Assembly (NCBI GenBank): GCA_016719855.1
Contig: JADJYH010000087.1
Coordinates: 1-64,000, forward strand
Direction: 5' to 3'
Origin: Saprospiraceae bacterium
GTDB lineage: Bacteria; Bacteroidota; Bacteroidia; Chitinophagales; Saprospiraceae
DNA: 64,000 nt
The first letter of the stretch is position 1. Each line of letters opens with the position of its first letter. The position numbers and the translations under genes are program-made. Shown here piece by piece: positions 37,941 through 46,500 of this stretch. Under the pieces are notes generated by a model. That model saw only the letters and a program-made list of their open reading frames with translations, was not told where the DNA came from and ran no database searches.

Positions 37941-38384
37941 AAAATATTGATTTACAGTGAACTAAGTGAAAATAGAAATCCCCCTGCTATGCCGCAAGCA
38001 TAACAGTCAAGGTAGGTTTGTCAAGTTGATGGATTTGGTTTATTCTCTGGTAGGCAGGAAAATAATACGGTGGTTCTACTGGAAAGGAATAGCGCAAAGA
38101 TAGGGTTGAAGCATTGCTTTTGCCACTCTTGCAAATTTGGATGTCAACCCATTCAGCATCCACGGCATTTCTTTTAACTGGGTGGAAATTTTCATCGCCT
38201 AAAATTTTAGGCAATCCTTTTTCCACGGAATGATGTTCTGAATGTGGTTTTTGCTTTTGAAAAAATCAAATAGCACTGAGAGCAATTACTGTATTTTTTA
38301 AGCAGCAGCGAAATCAACTACACGCATGAGTGCAGCATTGGACCTCTGAGCGACTATTTCGTCCAAAATTTAGACATTTACACT
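37941..38384. other. Intergenic region upstream of amt with a weak sigma-54-like site
   Basis: No convincing gene in this stretch of about 440 nt. A minus-strand ORF (37987-38226, 79 residues) has no family features and is not called. The minus strand carries TGGCAAAAGCAATGCT at 38110-38125, close to the sigma-54 pattern TGGCAC-N5-TTGCT with correct GG/GC spacing but two mismatches. It would fit nitrogen control of amt but is weak. Confidence 0.3.
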
Positions 38385-38471
38385 TTGGTTGATAAGGGTT
38401 GATGAACTTGATGAGGCTGATATTCAGCCCGTTATCAACTTCAGGAACCCTTATCAACCCTTATCAACCAA
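38385..38471. repeat. Inverted repeat built of GGTTGATAAG units
   Basis: Perfect 19-nt arms at 38385-38403 and 38453-38471 (TTGGTTGATAAGGGTTGAT and complement), immediately before the osmC-family start. The same 10-nt unit recurs at 40103-40193, inside gltD (41904-41940), 42759-42797, 60859-60897 and 61177-61213. Confidence 0.8.
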
Positions 38472-38473
38472 GC

Positions 38474-38896
38474 ATGAAAATCACCCTCCAACGCCTCAAC
38501 GACGCCGTCCATTTTGAGGCTAAAAACAACGACGGCAACACTATCCACATGGATGGCAGCCCCGAAATCGGTGGCGAAGGCAAGGGCGTCCGCCCCATGC
38601 AGGCCCTACTCATGAGCCTCGCCGGTTGCAGCAGCATGGACGTGGTTTCGCTTCTGAAAAAAATGCGCCAGCCGCTGGAAGACATTCGGTTGGAGGTCAA
38701 CGCTCATCGAGTTGATGCCGTGCCTGCCGTTTTCGATAAAATACACTTGCAGTTTTTCCTAAAAGGCGATTTGGACGAGGAAAAAGTGGATAAGGCCATC
38801 AGTAAGTCCGTGGACAAATACTGTTCTGTGGCAAGGATGGTGGACAAAGTGGCGGAGATAACCTGGTCATTTGAAATTGAGAAATTAGGAAATTAA
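38474..38896 (+). CDS. OsmC/Ohr-family protein
   Basis: 140 residues, MKITLQRLNDAVHFEAKN, then GEGKGVRPMQALLMSLAGCSSMDVVSLLKKM with the family Cys, and KAISKSVDKYCSVARMVDKVAEITWSFEI with the second Cys. The two reactive Cys match the OsmC peroxidase fold that reduces organic hydroperoxides. The start at 38474 is preferred. The longer frame from 38399 would translate the palindrome upstream. It lies ahead of the methionine genes on the same strand. Confidence 0.9.
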   Translation: MKITLQRLNDAVHFEAKNNDGNTIHMDGSPEIGGEGKGVRPMQALLMSLAGCSSMDVVSLLKKMRQPLEDIRLEVNAHRVDAVPAVFDKIHLQFFLKGDLDEEKVDKAISKSVDKYCSVARMVDKVAEITWSFEIEKLGN

Positions 38897-38937
38897 GATA
38901 TTGATGCCCAGTCCTTTATTTCCAATTTCTCAATTTC
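38873..38937. repeat. Inverted repeat overlapping the end of the osmC-family gene
   Basis: GAAATTGAGAAATTAGG at the gene end pairs imperfectly with CCAATTTCTCAATTTC just before metZ. The left arm encodes the last residues (FEIEKLGN) of the OsmC-like protein, so the repeat has entered the coding end. Confidence 0.65.
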
Positions 38938-38948
38938 AATCAATTTCT

Positions 38949-40121
38949 ATGAATTTCGAAACCATCGCCATCCGCACCCAGACCGACCGCACCCAGCACC
39001 GGGAGCACAGCACGCCCATTTTCCCCACCTCAAGCTTCGTCTTCGACGACGCCGAGCAGATGCGGGCGCTCTTCGCCGATGAGCAGGAGGGCAATATCTA
39101 CAGCCGTTTCACCAACCCCAGCGTGCGGGAGTTCGAGGAAAAAATGGCACTGCTCGAAGGCGTGGAAGATGCCGTGGCAACTGCGACGGGCATGGCCGCC
39201 GTCTTCGCTTCGTTCCTTGCCTTCCTGAAATCGGGCGACCACCTGCTGGCCTCGAAGGCGGTCTTCGGGTCGAGCTACACCATCATCACGCAGTACCTGC
39301 CCAAATGGGGCATCAGCTTCGATTGGCTTCCAACGGACACAGCGCAGTGGCAAGCTTTGGTGAAGCCGAACACCAAAATGCTCTTCCTCGAAACGCCCTC
39401 GAACCCCGGCCTCGACGTGATTGACCTCGCCTTCACCGGGCAGTTCTGCAAGTGCAACTCGTTGATTTTCAACATAGACAACTGCTTCGCAACGCCCTAC
39501 CTGCAACAGCCCGCCCGCTTCGGGGCCGACCTCATCTCGCACTCCGCCACCAAGTGGATTGACGGACAGGGGCGGGTGCTAGGCGGCGTGGTGGCGGGCA
39601 ACAAGGCCATGATTACGGAGGTAAAAAAACTCTGCCGCAGCACTGGGCCGTCGCTGTCGCCGTTCAACGCCTGGGTGCTGTCGAAAAGCCTCGAAACCTT
39701 GGCCGTGCGCATGGACCGCCATTGCGAGAGCGCCCTTTTGCTTGCGCAATTTTTGGAGCAAAACGGACAGGTTGCACGGGTCATCTATCCCTTCCTCCCC
39801 TCTCACCCTATGTGCGCCGTTGCGAAGCAACAAATGAAAAAAGGCGGCGGCATCGTGGCCTTTGAAATCAAGGGTGGGCTGGAGCAGGGCCGTCGTTTTT
39901 TGAACAGCGTCAAACTCTGCTCGCTCTCCGCCAACCTCGGCGATACCCGCAGCATCGTCACGCACCCGGCCAGCACGACCCACGCCAAATTGACCGAACA
40001 GGCCCGGCAGGACGTGGGCATCACGAACAGTTTGGTGCGGGTGAGCGTGGGTTTGGAGCATATTGACGATATTGTGGCGGATATTGACAATGCGCTGAAA
40101 TCTTCGGTTGATGAAGGTTGA
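38949..40121 (+). CDS. metZ: O-acyl-homoserine sulfhydrylase (Cys/Met metabolism PLP enzyme)
   Basis: 390 residues of the trans-sulfuration family: TPIFPTSSFVFDDAEQMRALF, GNIYSRFTNPSVREFEEKMALLEG, DNCFATPYLQQP and the PLP-lysine site SHSATKWIDGQGRVLGG, with LGDTRSIVTHPASTTHAKL near the end. It replaces the acyl group of activated homoserine by sulfide to give homocysteine. The next gene, metX, makes the activated homoserine. Met at 38949 is chosen over an upstream in-frame Met within the palindrome. The last residues (SSVDEG) run into a GGTTGATGAA repeat. Confidence 0.88.
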   Translation: MNFETIAIRTQTDRTQHREHSTPIFPTSSFVFDDAEQMRALFADEQEGNIYSRFTNPSVREFEEKMALLEGVEDAVATATGMAAVFASFLAFLKSGDHLLASKAVFGSSYTIITQYLPKWGISFDWLPTDTAQWQALVKPNTKMLFLETPSNPGLDVIDLAFTGQFCKCNSLIFNIDNCFATPYLQQPARFGADLISHSATKWIDGQGRVLGGVVAGNKAMITEVKKLCRSTGPSLSPFNAWVLSKSLETLAVRMDRHCESALLLAQFLEQNGQVARVIYPFLPSHPMCAVAKQQMKKGGGIVAFEIKGGLEQGRRFLNSVKLCSLSANLGDTRSIVTHPASTTHAKLTEQARQDVGITNSLVRVSVGLEHIDDIVADIDNALKSSVDEG

Positions 40122-40193
40122 TGAAGGTTGATAAAGTTGATAAAAGGTTGATAATCAACCTTATGAACCTCATCAACCTTTATCAACTTCAAA
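40103..40193. repeat. Inverted repeat of GGTTGAT units between metZ and metX
   Basis: AAGTTGATAAAAGGTTGAT pairs with ATCAACCTTTATCAACTT, with further tandem copies on both sides. It overlaps the final codons of metZ and ends just before the metX ATG. Confidence 0.75.
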
Positions 40194-40197
40194 AACT

Positions 40198-41247
40198 ATG
40201 CAGCAAACAACCTACACCATCCCTGTCCACATCCCCGACCTGAAAATCTTTCATTATCCCCTACCCTTCCCGCTCGAAGCTGGCGGCGTTTTGCCGGAAC
40301 TGACCATCGCCTACCACACCTACGGCACGCTGAACGCCGAACGGAACAACGTCATCTGGGTCTGCCATGCGCTCACCGCCAATTCCAACGTCGCAGACTG
40401 GTGGGCGGGCCTGTTCGGGCCGGGCAATGTCTTTGACCCGGAGCGGTATTTCATCGTTTGTGCCAATATCATCGGCTCGTGCTATGGCAGCACGGGGCCT
40501 CGCAGCATCAATCCTGAAACAGGCAAGGCGTATGGGCTGGACTTTCCATTGGTGACGATTCGGGACTGGGCGCAGGCGCATGACTTGCTCCGCAAGCACC
40601 TTGATATTCAGGAAATTGCGCTCTGCATCGGCGGCTCGTGCGGCGGGCATCAGGTGCTGGAAATGGCCTACCTGTTGCGCCAGCGAATCAAAAAAATGGC
40701 GCTGCTGGTGACGAGCGCACGGGAGACCGCCTGGGCCATCGCCATCCACGAGGCGCAGCGAATGGCCATGCAGGCCGACCCTAGTTTTTACGAAGACAAG
40801 GACACGGGCGGCGCTGCTGGAATGCGGGCCGCAAGGGGAATGGGGCTGGTGACATATCGTACTTTCGAGGCTTATCAGCAAGGCCAAACGGACACTGACG
40901 ATAAATTAAACGACTTAAAATCAGCGGGTTATATCCAGCATCAAGGTAAGAAACTGGAGCAGCGGTTTTATGCGCAGTGCTATTGGTTTTTGTCCAAAGC
41001 GCTGGACTCGCACCATGTAGGACGTGGTCGTGGCGACGCTGCGGCGATATTAGCTGAGTTGGACATACCCGCTTTGGTGCTTTCGATTGATTCGGATTTG
41101 TTGATACCGCCGAGCGAGCAGCGGTTCTTGGCAGAGCATTTGCCACAGGCGGAATATGTGGAGCTGTCGTCAGCGTATGGGCATGATGGATTTTTGATTG
41201 AAACGGAGCGGATTGGGGGGATTTTACTCGACTTCCTCCAATCGTAA
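40198..41247 (+). CDS. metX: Homoserine O-acetyltransferase
   Basis: 349-residue alpha/beta-hydrolase. It has the oxyanion/N-terminal block LTIAYHTYGTLNAERNNVIWVCHALTANSNV, the nucleophile elbow IGGSCGGHQVLEMA, ARETAWAIAIHEAQRMAM, the catalytic Asp in LSIDSDLLIPPSEQ and the His in SSAYGHDGFLIET. It makes O-acetyl- (or O-succinyl-) homoserine for the sulfhydrylase upstream, which is separated only by the repeat. The acyl donor cannot be told from the motifs alone. Confidence 0.92.
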   Translation: MQQTTYTIPVHIPDLKIFHYPLPFPLEAGGVLPELTIAYHTYGTLNAERNNVIWVCHALTANSNVADWWAGLFGPGNVFDPERYFIVCANIIGSCYGSTGPRSINPETGKAYGLDFPLVTIRDWAQAHDLLRKHLDIQEIALCIGGSCGGHQVLEMAYLLRQRIKKMALLVTSARETAWAIAIHEAQRMAMQADPSFYEDKDTGGAAGMRAARGMGLVTYRTFEAYQQGQTDTDDKLNDLKSAGYIQHQGKKLEQRFYAQCYWFLSKALDSHHVGRGRGDAAAILAELDIPALVLSIDSDLLIPPSEQRFLAEHLPQAEYVELSSAYGHDGFLIETERIGGILLDFLQS

Positions 41248-41258
41248 ATCGTCATTCG

Positions 41259-42752
41259 TTAAATCGTAAATTGCAAAGCCGCATCCTTCGTCTCCAGCAG
41301 CGAACTCCCCATCAGGTACTCGTCCACCTTGCGGGCGCACTCCCGCCCCTCGCTGATGGCCCAGACGACGAGCGACTGCCCACGCCGCATATCGCCTGCG
41401 GCAAATACCTTGGAAATGGTGGTCTGGTACGTGCGCTCCGAGGCCCGCACATTGCCAACGCCAGTGGTCTCCACGCCGAGTTGGTCGAGCATCCCTTCTT
41501 TTTGCGGATACAGGAAGCCCATCGCCAACAGCGCCAGTTCGCAGGGGATTTCTCGCTCCGAGCCGGGCACTTCGGCAAAGCTCGCCGGGCGGCCATCCTT
41601 TGCGCCAGTCCATTGAATATCAACGACTTGCAGCGCCCGCAACTTGCCGTTTTCATCGCCCAAAAACGCTTTCGTCAAAATGGCAAACTGCCGCTCGCAG
41701 CCCTCCTCGTGCGAGGTCGTGGTTTTATAAACCATCGGGTAGGTCGGCCAGGGCATGTTCGGGGTGCGCTCCATTGGGGGCGTCGGCATCAGTTCAAGCT
41801 GTGTGACGGAAGCTGCGCCCTGTCGGTTGGAAGTGCCCACGCAGTCGCTGCCCGTGTCGCCGCCGCCGATGACGACGACGTGCTTGCCCGTTGCGACAAT
41901 GTCGGTTGATAAGGGTTGATAAGGGTTGATAAGGGTTGATTTGCCCCCAACCCGCTTGTTCTGTTGTTTCAAAAAATCCATCGCAAAATGGACGCCGTCC
42001 AGCTCCCGGCCGGGCACGGTCAAGTCCCTCGGAATGGTGGAGCCGCCCGCCAGCACGATGGCATGGAACTCCCGCAGCAGGTCGCCGACGGGGACATTTT
42101 TGCCCACTTCGGCATTGCAACGGAACACGATTCCCTCCTCCTCCATCAGCCGGATGCGGCGGTCAACGACCGATTTTTCCAGCTTGAAATCGGGGATGCC
42201 GTAGCGGAGCAGCCCGCCGGGTGCGTCGTCCCGCTCGAAGACGGTGACCGAGTGCCCGGCGCTGTTGAGTTGCGCAGCAGCAGCCAGTCCCGCTGGGCCG
42301 GAGCCGACCACGGCGACCTTTTTGCCCGTTCGGACAATATGCTGCTTGGCCTGCACATAGCCCCGCTCAAAGGCGATTTCGACGATATGCCGCTCGATTT
42401 CCTCGATGGCCACGGGCGGCTGGTTGATGCCCAGCACGCAGGCGCTCTCGCAGGGTGCCGGACAGATGCGCCCCGTGAACTCCGGGAAATTGTTCGTACT
42501 GGCGAGAATCTCGTACGCCTCGTCGAACTTGCCCCGATAGACGGCATCGTTGAACTCCGGGATGATATTGCCCAGCGGGCAGCCGTTGTGGCAAAACGGG
42601 ATGCCGCAGTCCATGCAGCGGCTGGCCTGCTTGTTGAGGTCGGCGGCGCTGTACTGCTGCACGAACTCGCCGTAGTGTTGCAGCCTGTTTTCCACGGCTT
42701 CCTTGGCGGGAAGCTGGCGGGTATTTTCTAAGAATCCGGTTGGTTTGCCCAT
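41259..42752 (-). CDS. gltD: Glutamate synthase small subunit
   Basis: 497 residues. It has the N-terminal Fe-S Cys set (CMDCGIPFCHNGCPLGN, CPAPCESACVLG), two dinucleotide-binding loops (VVGSGPAGLAAAAQLNSAGH and VVIGGGDTGSDCVGTSNRQGA) and the C-terminal GDMRRGQSLVVWAISEGR. It passes NAD(P)H electrons to GltB. The loop after KQQNKRVGGK carries STLINPYQPLST, encoded by an intergenic-type 10-bp tandem repeat. The ATG at 42803 would translate more of the same repeat, so MGKPTGFLENTRQLP at 42752 is taken as start. It converges with metX. Confidence 0.95.
   Translation of the reverse strand: MGKPTGFLENTRQLPAKEAVENRLQHYGEFVQQYSAADLNKQASRCMDCGIPFCHNGCPLGNIIPEFNDAVYRGKFDEAYEILASTNNFPEFTGRICPAPCESACVLGINQPPVAIEEIERHIVEIAFERGYVQAKQHIVRTGKKVAVVGSGPAGLAAAAQLNSAGHSVTVFERDDAPGGLLRYGIPDFKLEKSVVDRRIRLMEEEGIVFRCNAEVGKNVPVGDLLREFHAIVLAGGSTIPRDLTVPGRELDGVHFAMDFLKQQNKRVGGKSTLINPYQPLSTDIVATGKHVVVIGGGDTGSDCVGTSNRQGAASVTQLELMPTPPMERTPNMPWPTYPMVYKTTTSHEEGCERQFAILTKAFLGDENGKLRALQVVDIQWTGAKDGRPASFAEVPGSEREIPCELALLAMGFLYPQKEGMLDQLGVETTGVGNVRASERTYQTTISKVFAAGDMRRGQSLVVWAISEGRECARKVDEYLMGSSLLETKDAALQFTI
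41904..41940. repeat. GGTTGATAAG tandem repeat inside gltD
   Basis: About 3.7 copies of GGTTGATAAG, read on the minus strand as STLINPYQPLST within GltD. The same unit occupies intergenic regions around it. Confidence 0.85.
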
Positions 42753-42758
42753 GGATGC

Positions 42759-42797
42759 GGGTTGATAAAGGTTGATATGGTTGATAAGGGTTGATGG
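42759..42797. repeat. GGTTGATA-type tandem repeat upstream of gltD
   Basis: Degenerate copies of GGTTGATAAG directly upstream of the gltD start. In frame with gltD but probably not translated. Confidence 0.65.
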
Positions 42798-42799
42798 GG

Positions 42800-43192
42800 T
42801 CAACGGGATAATTTGGTGAGGATTTGGTGGGCGGGAGGGTCGGAGTTAACGCAACATTTTTTATAGATAGGTAATGCTGGAAGCTTTCTTTTCAATTTGT
42901 TTTTGATTTCGTCTTCCTTACACATCATTATTTGCTTGTATATAAATTTCATAGCCTTTGGAGGCAAAGTATACAAATGTTGCTTGTTGATTTTTGAATA
43001 AACCTTTCCTGTGTATAGGTCAAGTTTCTCAGGCTTATCCACCCTGTCCGCATGTGGGTCACTTGGGAAAATATCATCAGCATCATACTTATTTATCTTC
43101 CAAACCCCATTGTGCTTGACAATTTTTTCCAATAGCAATTGCCGCCCATCTTCTGTTATTTCGTCAAAATCTGGTATTTGGAACTCGAACAT
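42800..43192 (-). CDS. Unknown 130-residue protein between gltB and gltD
   Basis: The ORF starts MFEFQIPDFDEITEDGRQL and contains GVWKINKYDADDIFPSDPHADR, then VDKPEKLDLYTGKVYSKINK. The C-terminus is basic (KNKLKRKLPALPIYKKCC). No signal peptide or TM segment. The local base composition is clearly more AT-rich than gltB and gltD on either side, which suggests a later insertion into the glt unit. I do not recognise a family. Paired with the next small gene it could be a two-gene accessory unit. Confidence 0.55.
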   Translation of the reverse strand: MFEFQIPDFDEITEDGRQLLLEKIVKHNGVWKINKYDADDIFPSDPHADRVDKPEKLDLYTGKVYSKINKQHLYTLPPKAMKFIYKQIMMCKEDEIKNKLKRKLPALPIYKKCCVNSDPPAHQILTKLSR

Positions 43193-43271
43193 GGCGTATT
43201 TCTTTTTGGTTAAAAATTGATTGCTACAATGAATAGTCCTGATTCTTGAATTTTATAATCTAGCCAACCAT

Positions 43272-43540
43272 CTAGCGAAATAGGTAAGAAGCACGATATA
43301 ATCCCATTTTTCGCTGTCTGAAATTGGAGTCCAATTCATAAAGTGCTTTTATGATTTCACTTCTATTTAAGAGTACTGGGAATGTGACCTTTGAATTACT
43401 TCCAATAAAATCCAACGCCTCAGGACTGTTCAAGTTTACTTGTTCAGGTTTTGAAATAAAGGAATCGAAGCTTTTTTCCTGACGGTTTCCTTTACTTCCA
43501 TGTAAGATAAATCTTCACCCAATTTTTTAAGATTTTGCAT
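43272..43540 (-). CDS. Unknown small protein, about 89 residues (one frameshift)
   Basis: The frame starts MQNLKKLGEDLSYMEVKETVRKK and after one missing A in an A6 run (near 43470) continues SFDSFISKPEQVNLNSPEAL, DFIGSNSKVTFPVLLNRSEI, IKALYELDSNFRQRKMGLYR, ending ASYLFR. AT-rich like the neighbouring unknown gene and lying in the gltB-gltD gap. No family recognised. Confidence 0.45.
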
Positions 43541-43589
43541 AAGTTGTCTGTTTTTGCAAATATAAATAGTTCTATCTTCATAAAGAATT

Positions 43590-46500
43590 CTACTCAGCCG
43601 CCACCTTTGCCGCCTTCCCCGCCAGCGCCTTCTTATAATCCCTCGGAAACACCTTCACGAACCGCCCCACCTCGCTCTCGAAATCGCTCAAAACGAACTT
43701 TGCCACGCTGCTGCCCGTCAGTTCCAAATGCTGTTGAACCAGGCTGCGCAATTCATCGGCATCTTCGTCGCCCAGCGGGTCGAGGTCAATCATTTCGGGG
43801 TTGCAGTTTTGGGCGAAGTCGCCAGCCACGTCCCAGACGTAGGCGATGCCGCCGCTCATGCCCGCCCCGAAATTCCGGCCCGTGCCGCCGAGGATGACCG
43901 CCCGGCCGCCCGTCATGTACTCGCAGCCGTGGTCGCCGATGCCCTCTACCACCACGGTGACGCCCGAATTGCGGACACAGAAACGCTCGCCCGCCACTCC
44001 CCGGATGAACGCTTCCCCGCCCGTGGCACCATAAAATGCCACATTGCCGATGATGCTGTTTTCTTCGGGGGTAAAAGTGGCAGTCTTGTCTGGGTAAACG
44101 ACGAGCCGTGCGCCGCTCAAGCCTTTCCCGAAATAATCATTGGCACCGCCCTCCAGTTCCAGCGTCACGCCACAGGTGTTGAACGCCCCGAAGCTCTGCC
44201 CCGCCGTACCCTTGAACTTGAAGTGAATCGTGCCATCCGGCAAACCCTCGCCACGGTACTTCTTCGTGATTTCATTCGATAAAATAGCGCCGATGGTCCG
44301 GTCGGTGTTTATCACAGGAAACTCAGCAACCACGGGGGTTTTGGCTTCCAATGCAGGTTGCGCAGCAGCCAATAATTTCCAATCGAGGACACCCGCCAAG
44401 CCGTGGTCTTGCTCCTCTTGCTTGTAAAGTCCAACGCTTGAGTCAGCTGGCTCTCGGTAAAGTATCGGCGACAAATCCAGCCCTTTCAATTTGAAATTAT
44501 TGGCCAAATTGTCTTCCTTGACCTCCAAAAATTCGGCCTGTCCAACCATTTCTTCGATAGTGCGAAAGCCCAAATCCGCCATGATTTCCCGCAGTTCCTC
44601 GGTGAGGAATTTGAAGAAATTGACGACGTGCTCCGGGTCGCCGTTGAAGCGCTTGCGAAGCTCCGGGTCTTGGGTCGCCACGCCGACAGGACAGGTGTTC
44701 AGGTGGCATTTCCGCATCAAAATACAGCCTTCCACGACCAGCGCCGCCGTGGCCACGCCCCATTCCTCCGCTCCCAAAAGGGCTGCGATGGCGATGTCCC
44801 GTCCCGTTTTCATTTGTCCATCTGCCTGGACGGTGACGCGACTTCGGAGCTTGTTTTTCACCAAAGTCTGGTGTGTTTCCGCCAAGCCGAGTTCCCACGG
44901 CAGGCCCGCATGGCGGATGCTGCTCATGGGCGAAGCACCCGTACCGCCGTCGTGGCCGCTGATGAGGATGACGTCGGCCTTTGCCTTCGCAACACCTGCG
45001 GCAATGGTGCCCACGCCCGCTTTCGACACCAGCTTCACGTTGATGCGGGCGCTGCGGTTGGCGTTTTTTAAGTCAAAAATCAACTGCGCCAAGTCCTCGA
45101 TGGAGTAAATATCGTGGTGCGGCGGCGGCGAAATCAGCCCCACGCCCGGCGTTGAGTGACGCACCTTGCCAATCCATTCGTCCACCTTGTGGCCGGGGAG
45201 TTGGCCGCCTTCGCCGGGTTTTGCGCCTTGCGCCATTTTGATTTGCAGCTCGTCGGCCTCGGTGAGGTAGAGGCTGGTCACGCCGAAGCGACCGGAGGCG
45301 ACTTGCTTGATGGCGCTACGCAGACTGTCCCGGGTCGGATTGGAAAGCCCGAAGGGATTTCTAAGCCGTTCGATGCCTGTCCATTTGAGACCCAGTCAAC
45401 CCTCCGGGCTTAGAAATCCCTCCTGCGTTGGGCTTTCCAATCCCTTCGAGCGGGAGGTAGCGCCGCTCATCCTCCCCTCCCTCTCCCGTATTGCTCTTCC
45501 CGCCCAGTCGGTTCATTGCCACGGCCAAGGTCGTGTGCGCCTCCCACGAGATGCTGCCGAAGGACATGGCGCCCGTTGCGAAGCGCCGATAGATGTTCTC
45601 AGCGGGTTCAACCTCCTCGATGGGAATGGATGGACGCAGCTTTTTGAACTCAAAAAGGCTGCGCAACGTGACCGCCCGCTCGCTCTGTTCGTTGATGACT
45701 TTCGAGTATTTTTTAAAGGTCGGATAATCGCCCGTGCGGGTCGAAAGTTGCAGCAGGTGGACGCTGGCGGGGTTCCACAGGTGCACCTCGCCCTTGCGTT
45801 TCCAACGGTAAATGCCGCCGACGGGCAGGCGGTCAACCGGGATTTCCTTTTTGCTGAAAGCGAGGTAATGCTTTGCCAGCGTTTCCCGTGCGATGTCGTC
45901 CAAGCCCATGCCCCCGATGCGGCTGGTTGCCCCGGTGAAGCACTTGTCCACGACCTCCCGGCCCAGGCCGATGATTTCAAAAATCTGTGCGCCTTGATAC
46001 GATTGCAGCGTGGAAATGCCCATTTTCGAGAAGACTTTGAGCAGCCCCTCGTTCACCGCCTTGATGTAATTGTACTCCATTTGCCCTTCGGAAAGATGGG
46101 TTTCCAGCCTGCCGTTTTTCTTCATGTCCCGGATGGTCGAGAGGGCGAGGTAGGGGTTCACGGCGGTGGCACCGAAGGCCAGCAGCGCTGCGAAATGGTG
46201 TACCTCCCACACATCGCCCGCCTCAACGACGAGGCCCACTTGCCCCCGCAATCCCCGCCGGATGAGGTGGTGGTGGATGGCCGCCGTGGCCAGCAGCGAC
46301 GGGATAGCGGCGTGCGTGGAATCCACAGCCCGGTCTTGCAGCACGAGCACCTGAAAGCCGTCGGCAACGGCGTCCTCAGCGTAGCGGCAGATGCGGTCGA
46401 GCGCCTTTTTCATGCTGCTCGGCTGGCCATCGGCACGGAAGTACATCTGGAGGGTTTTCGCCTGAAAATTGCCCGTGTCAATGCTGCGAATTTGCTCCAA

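Noticed and set aside
37987..38226. 79-residue minus-strand ORF upstream of amt
   Set aside because: No homology-like pattern and it overlaps the probable amt promoter region; insufficient support.
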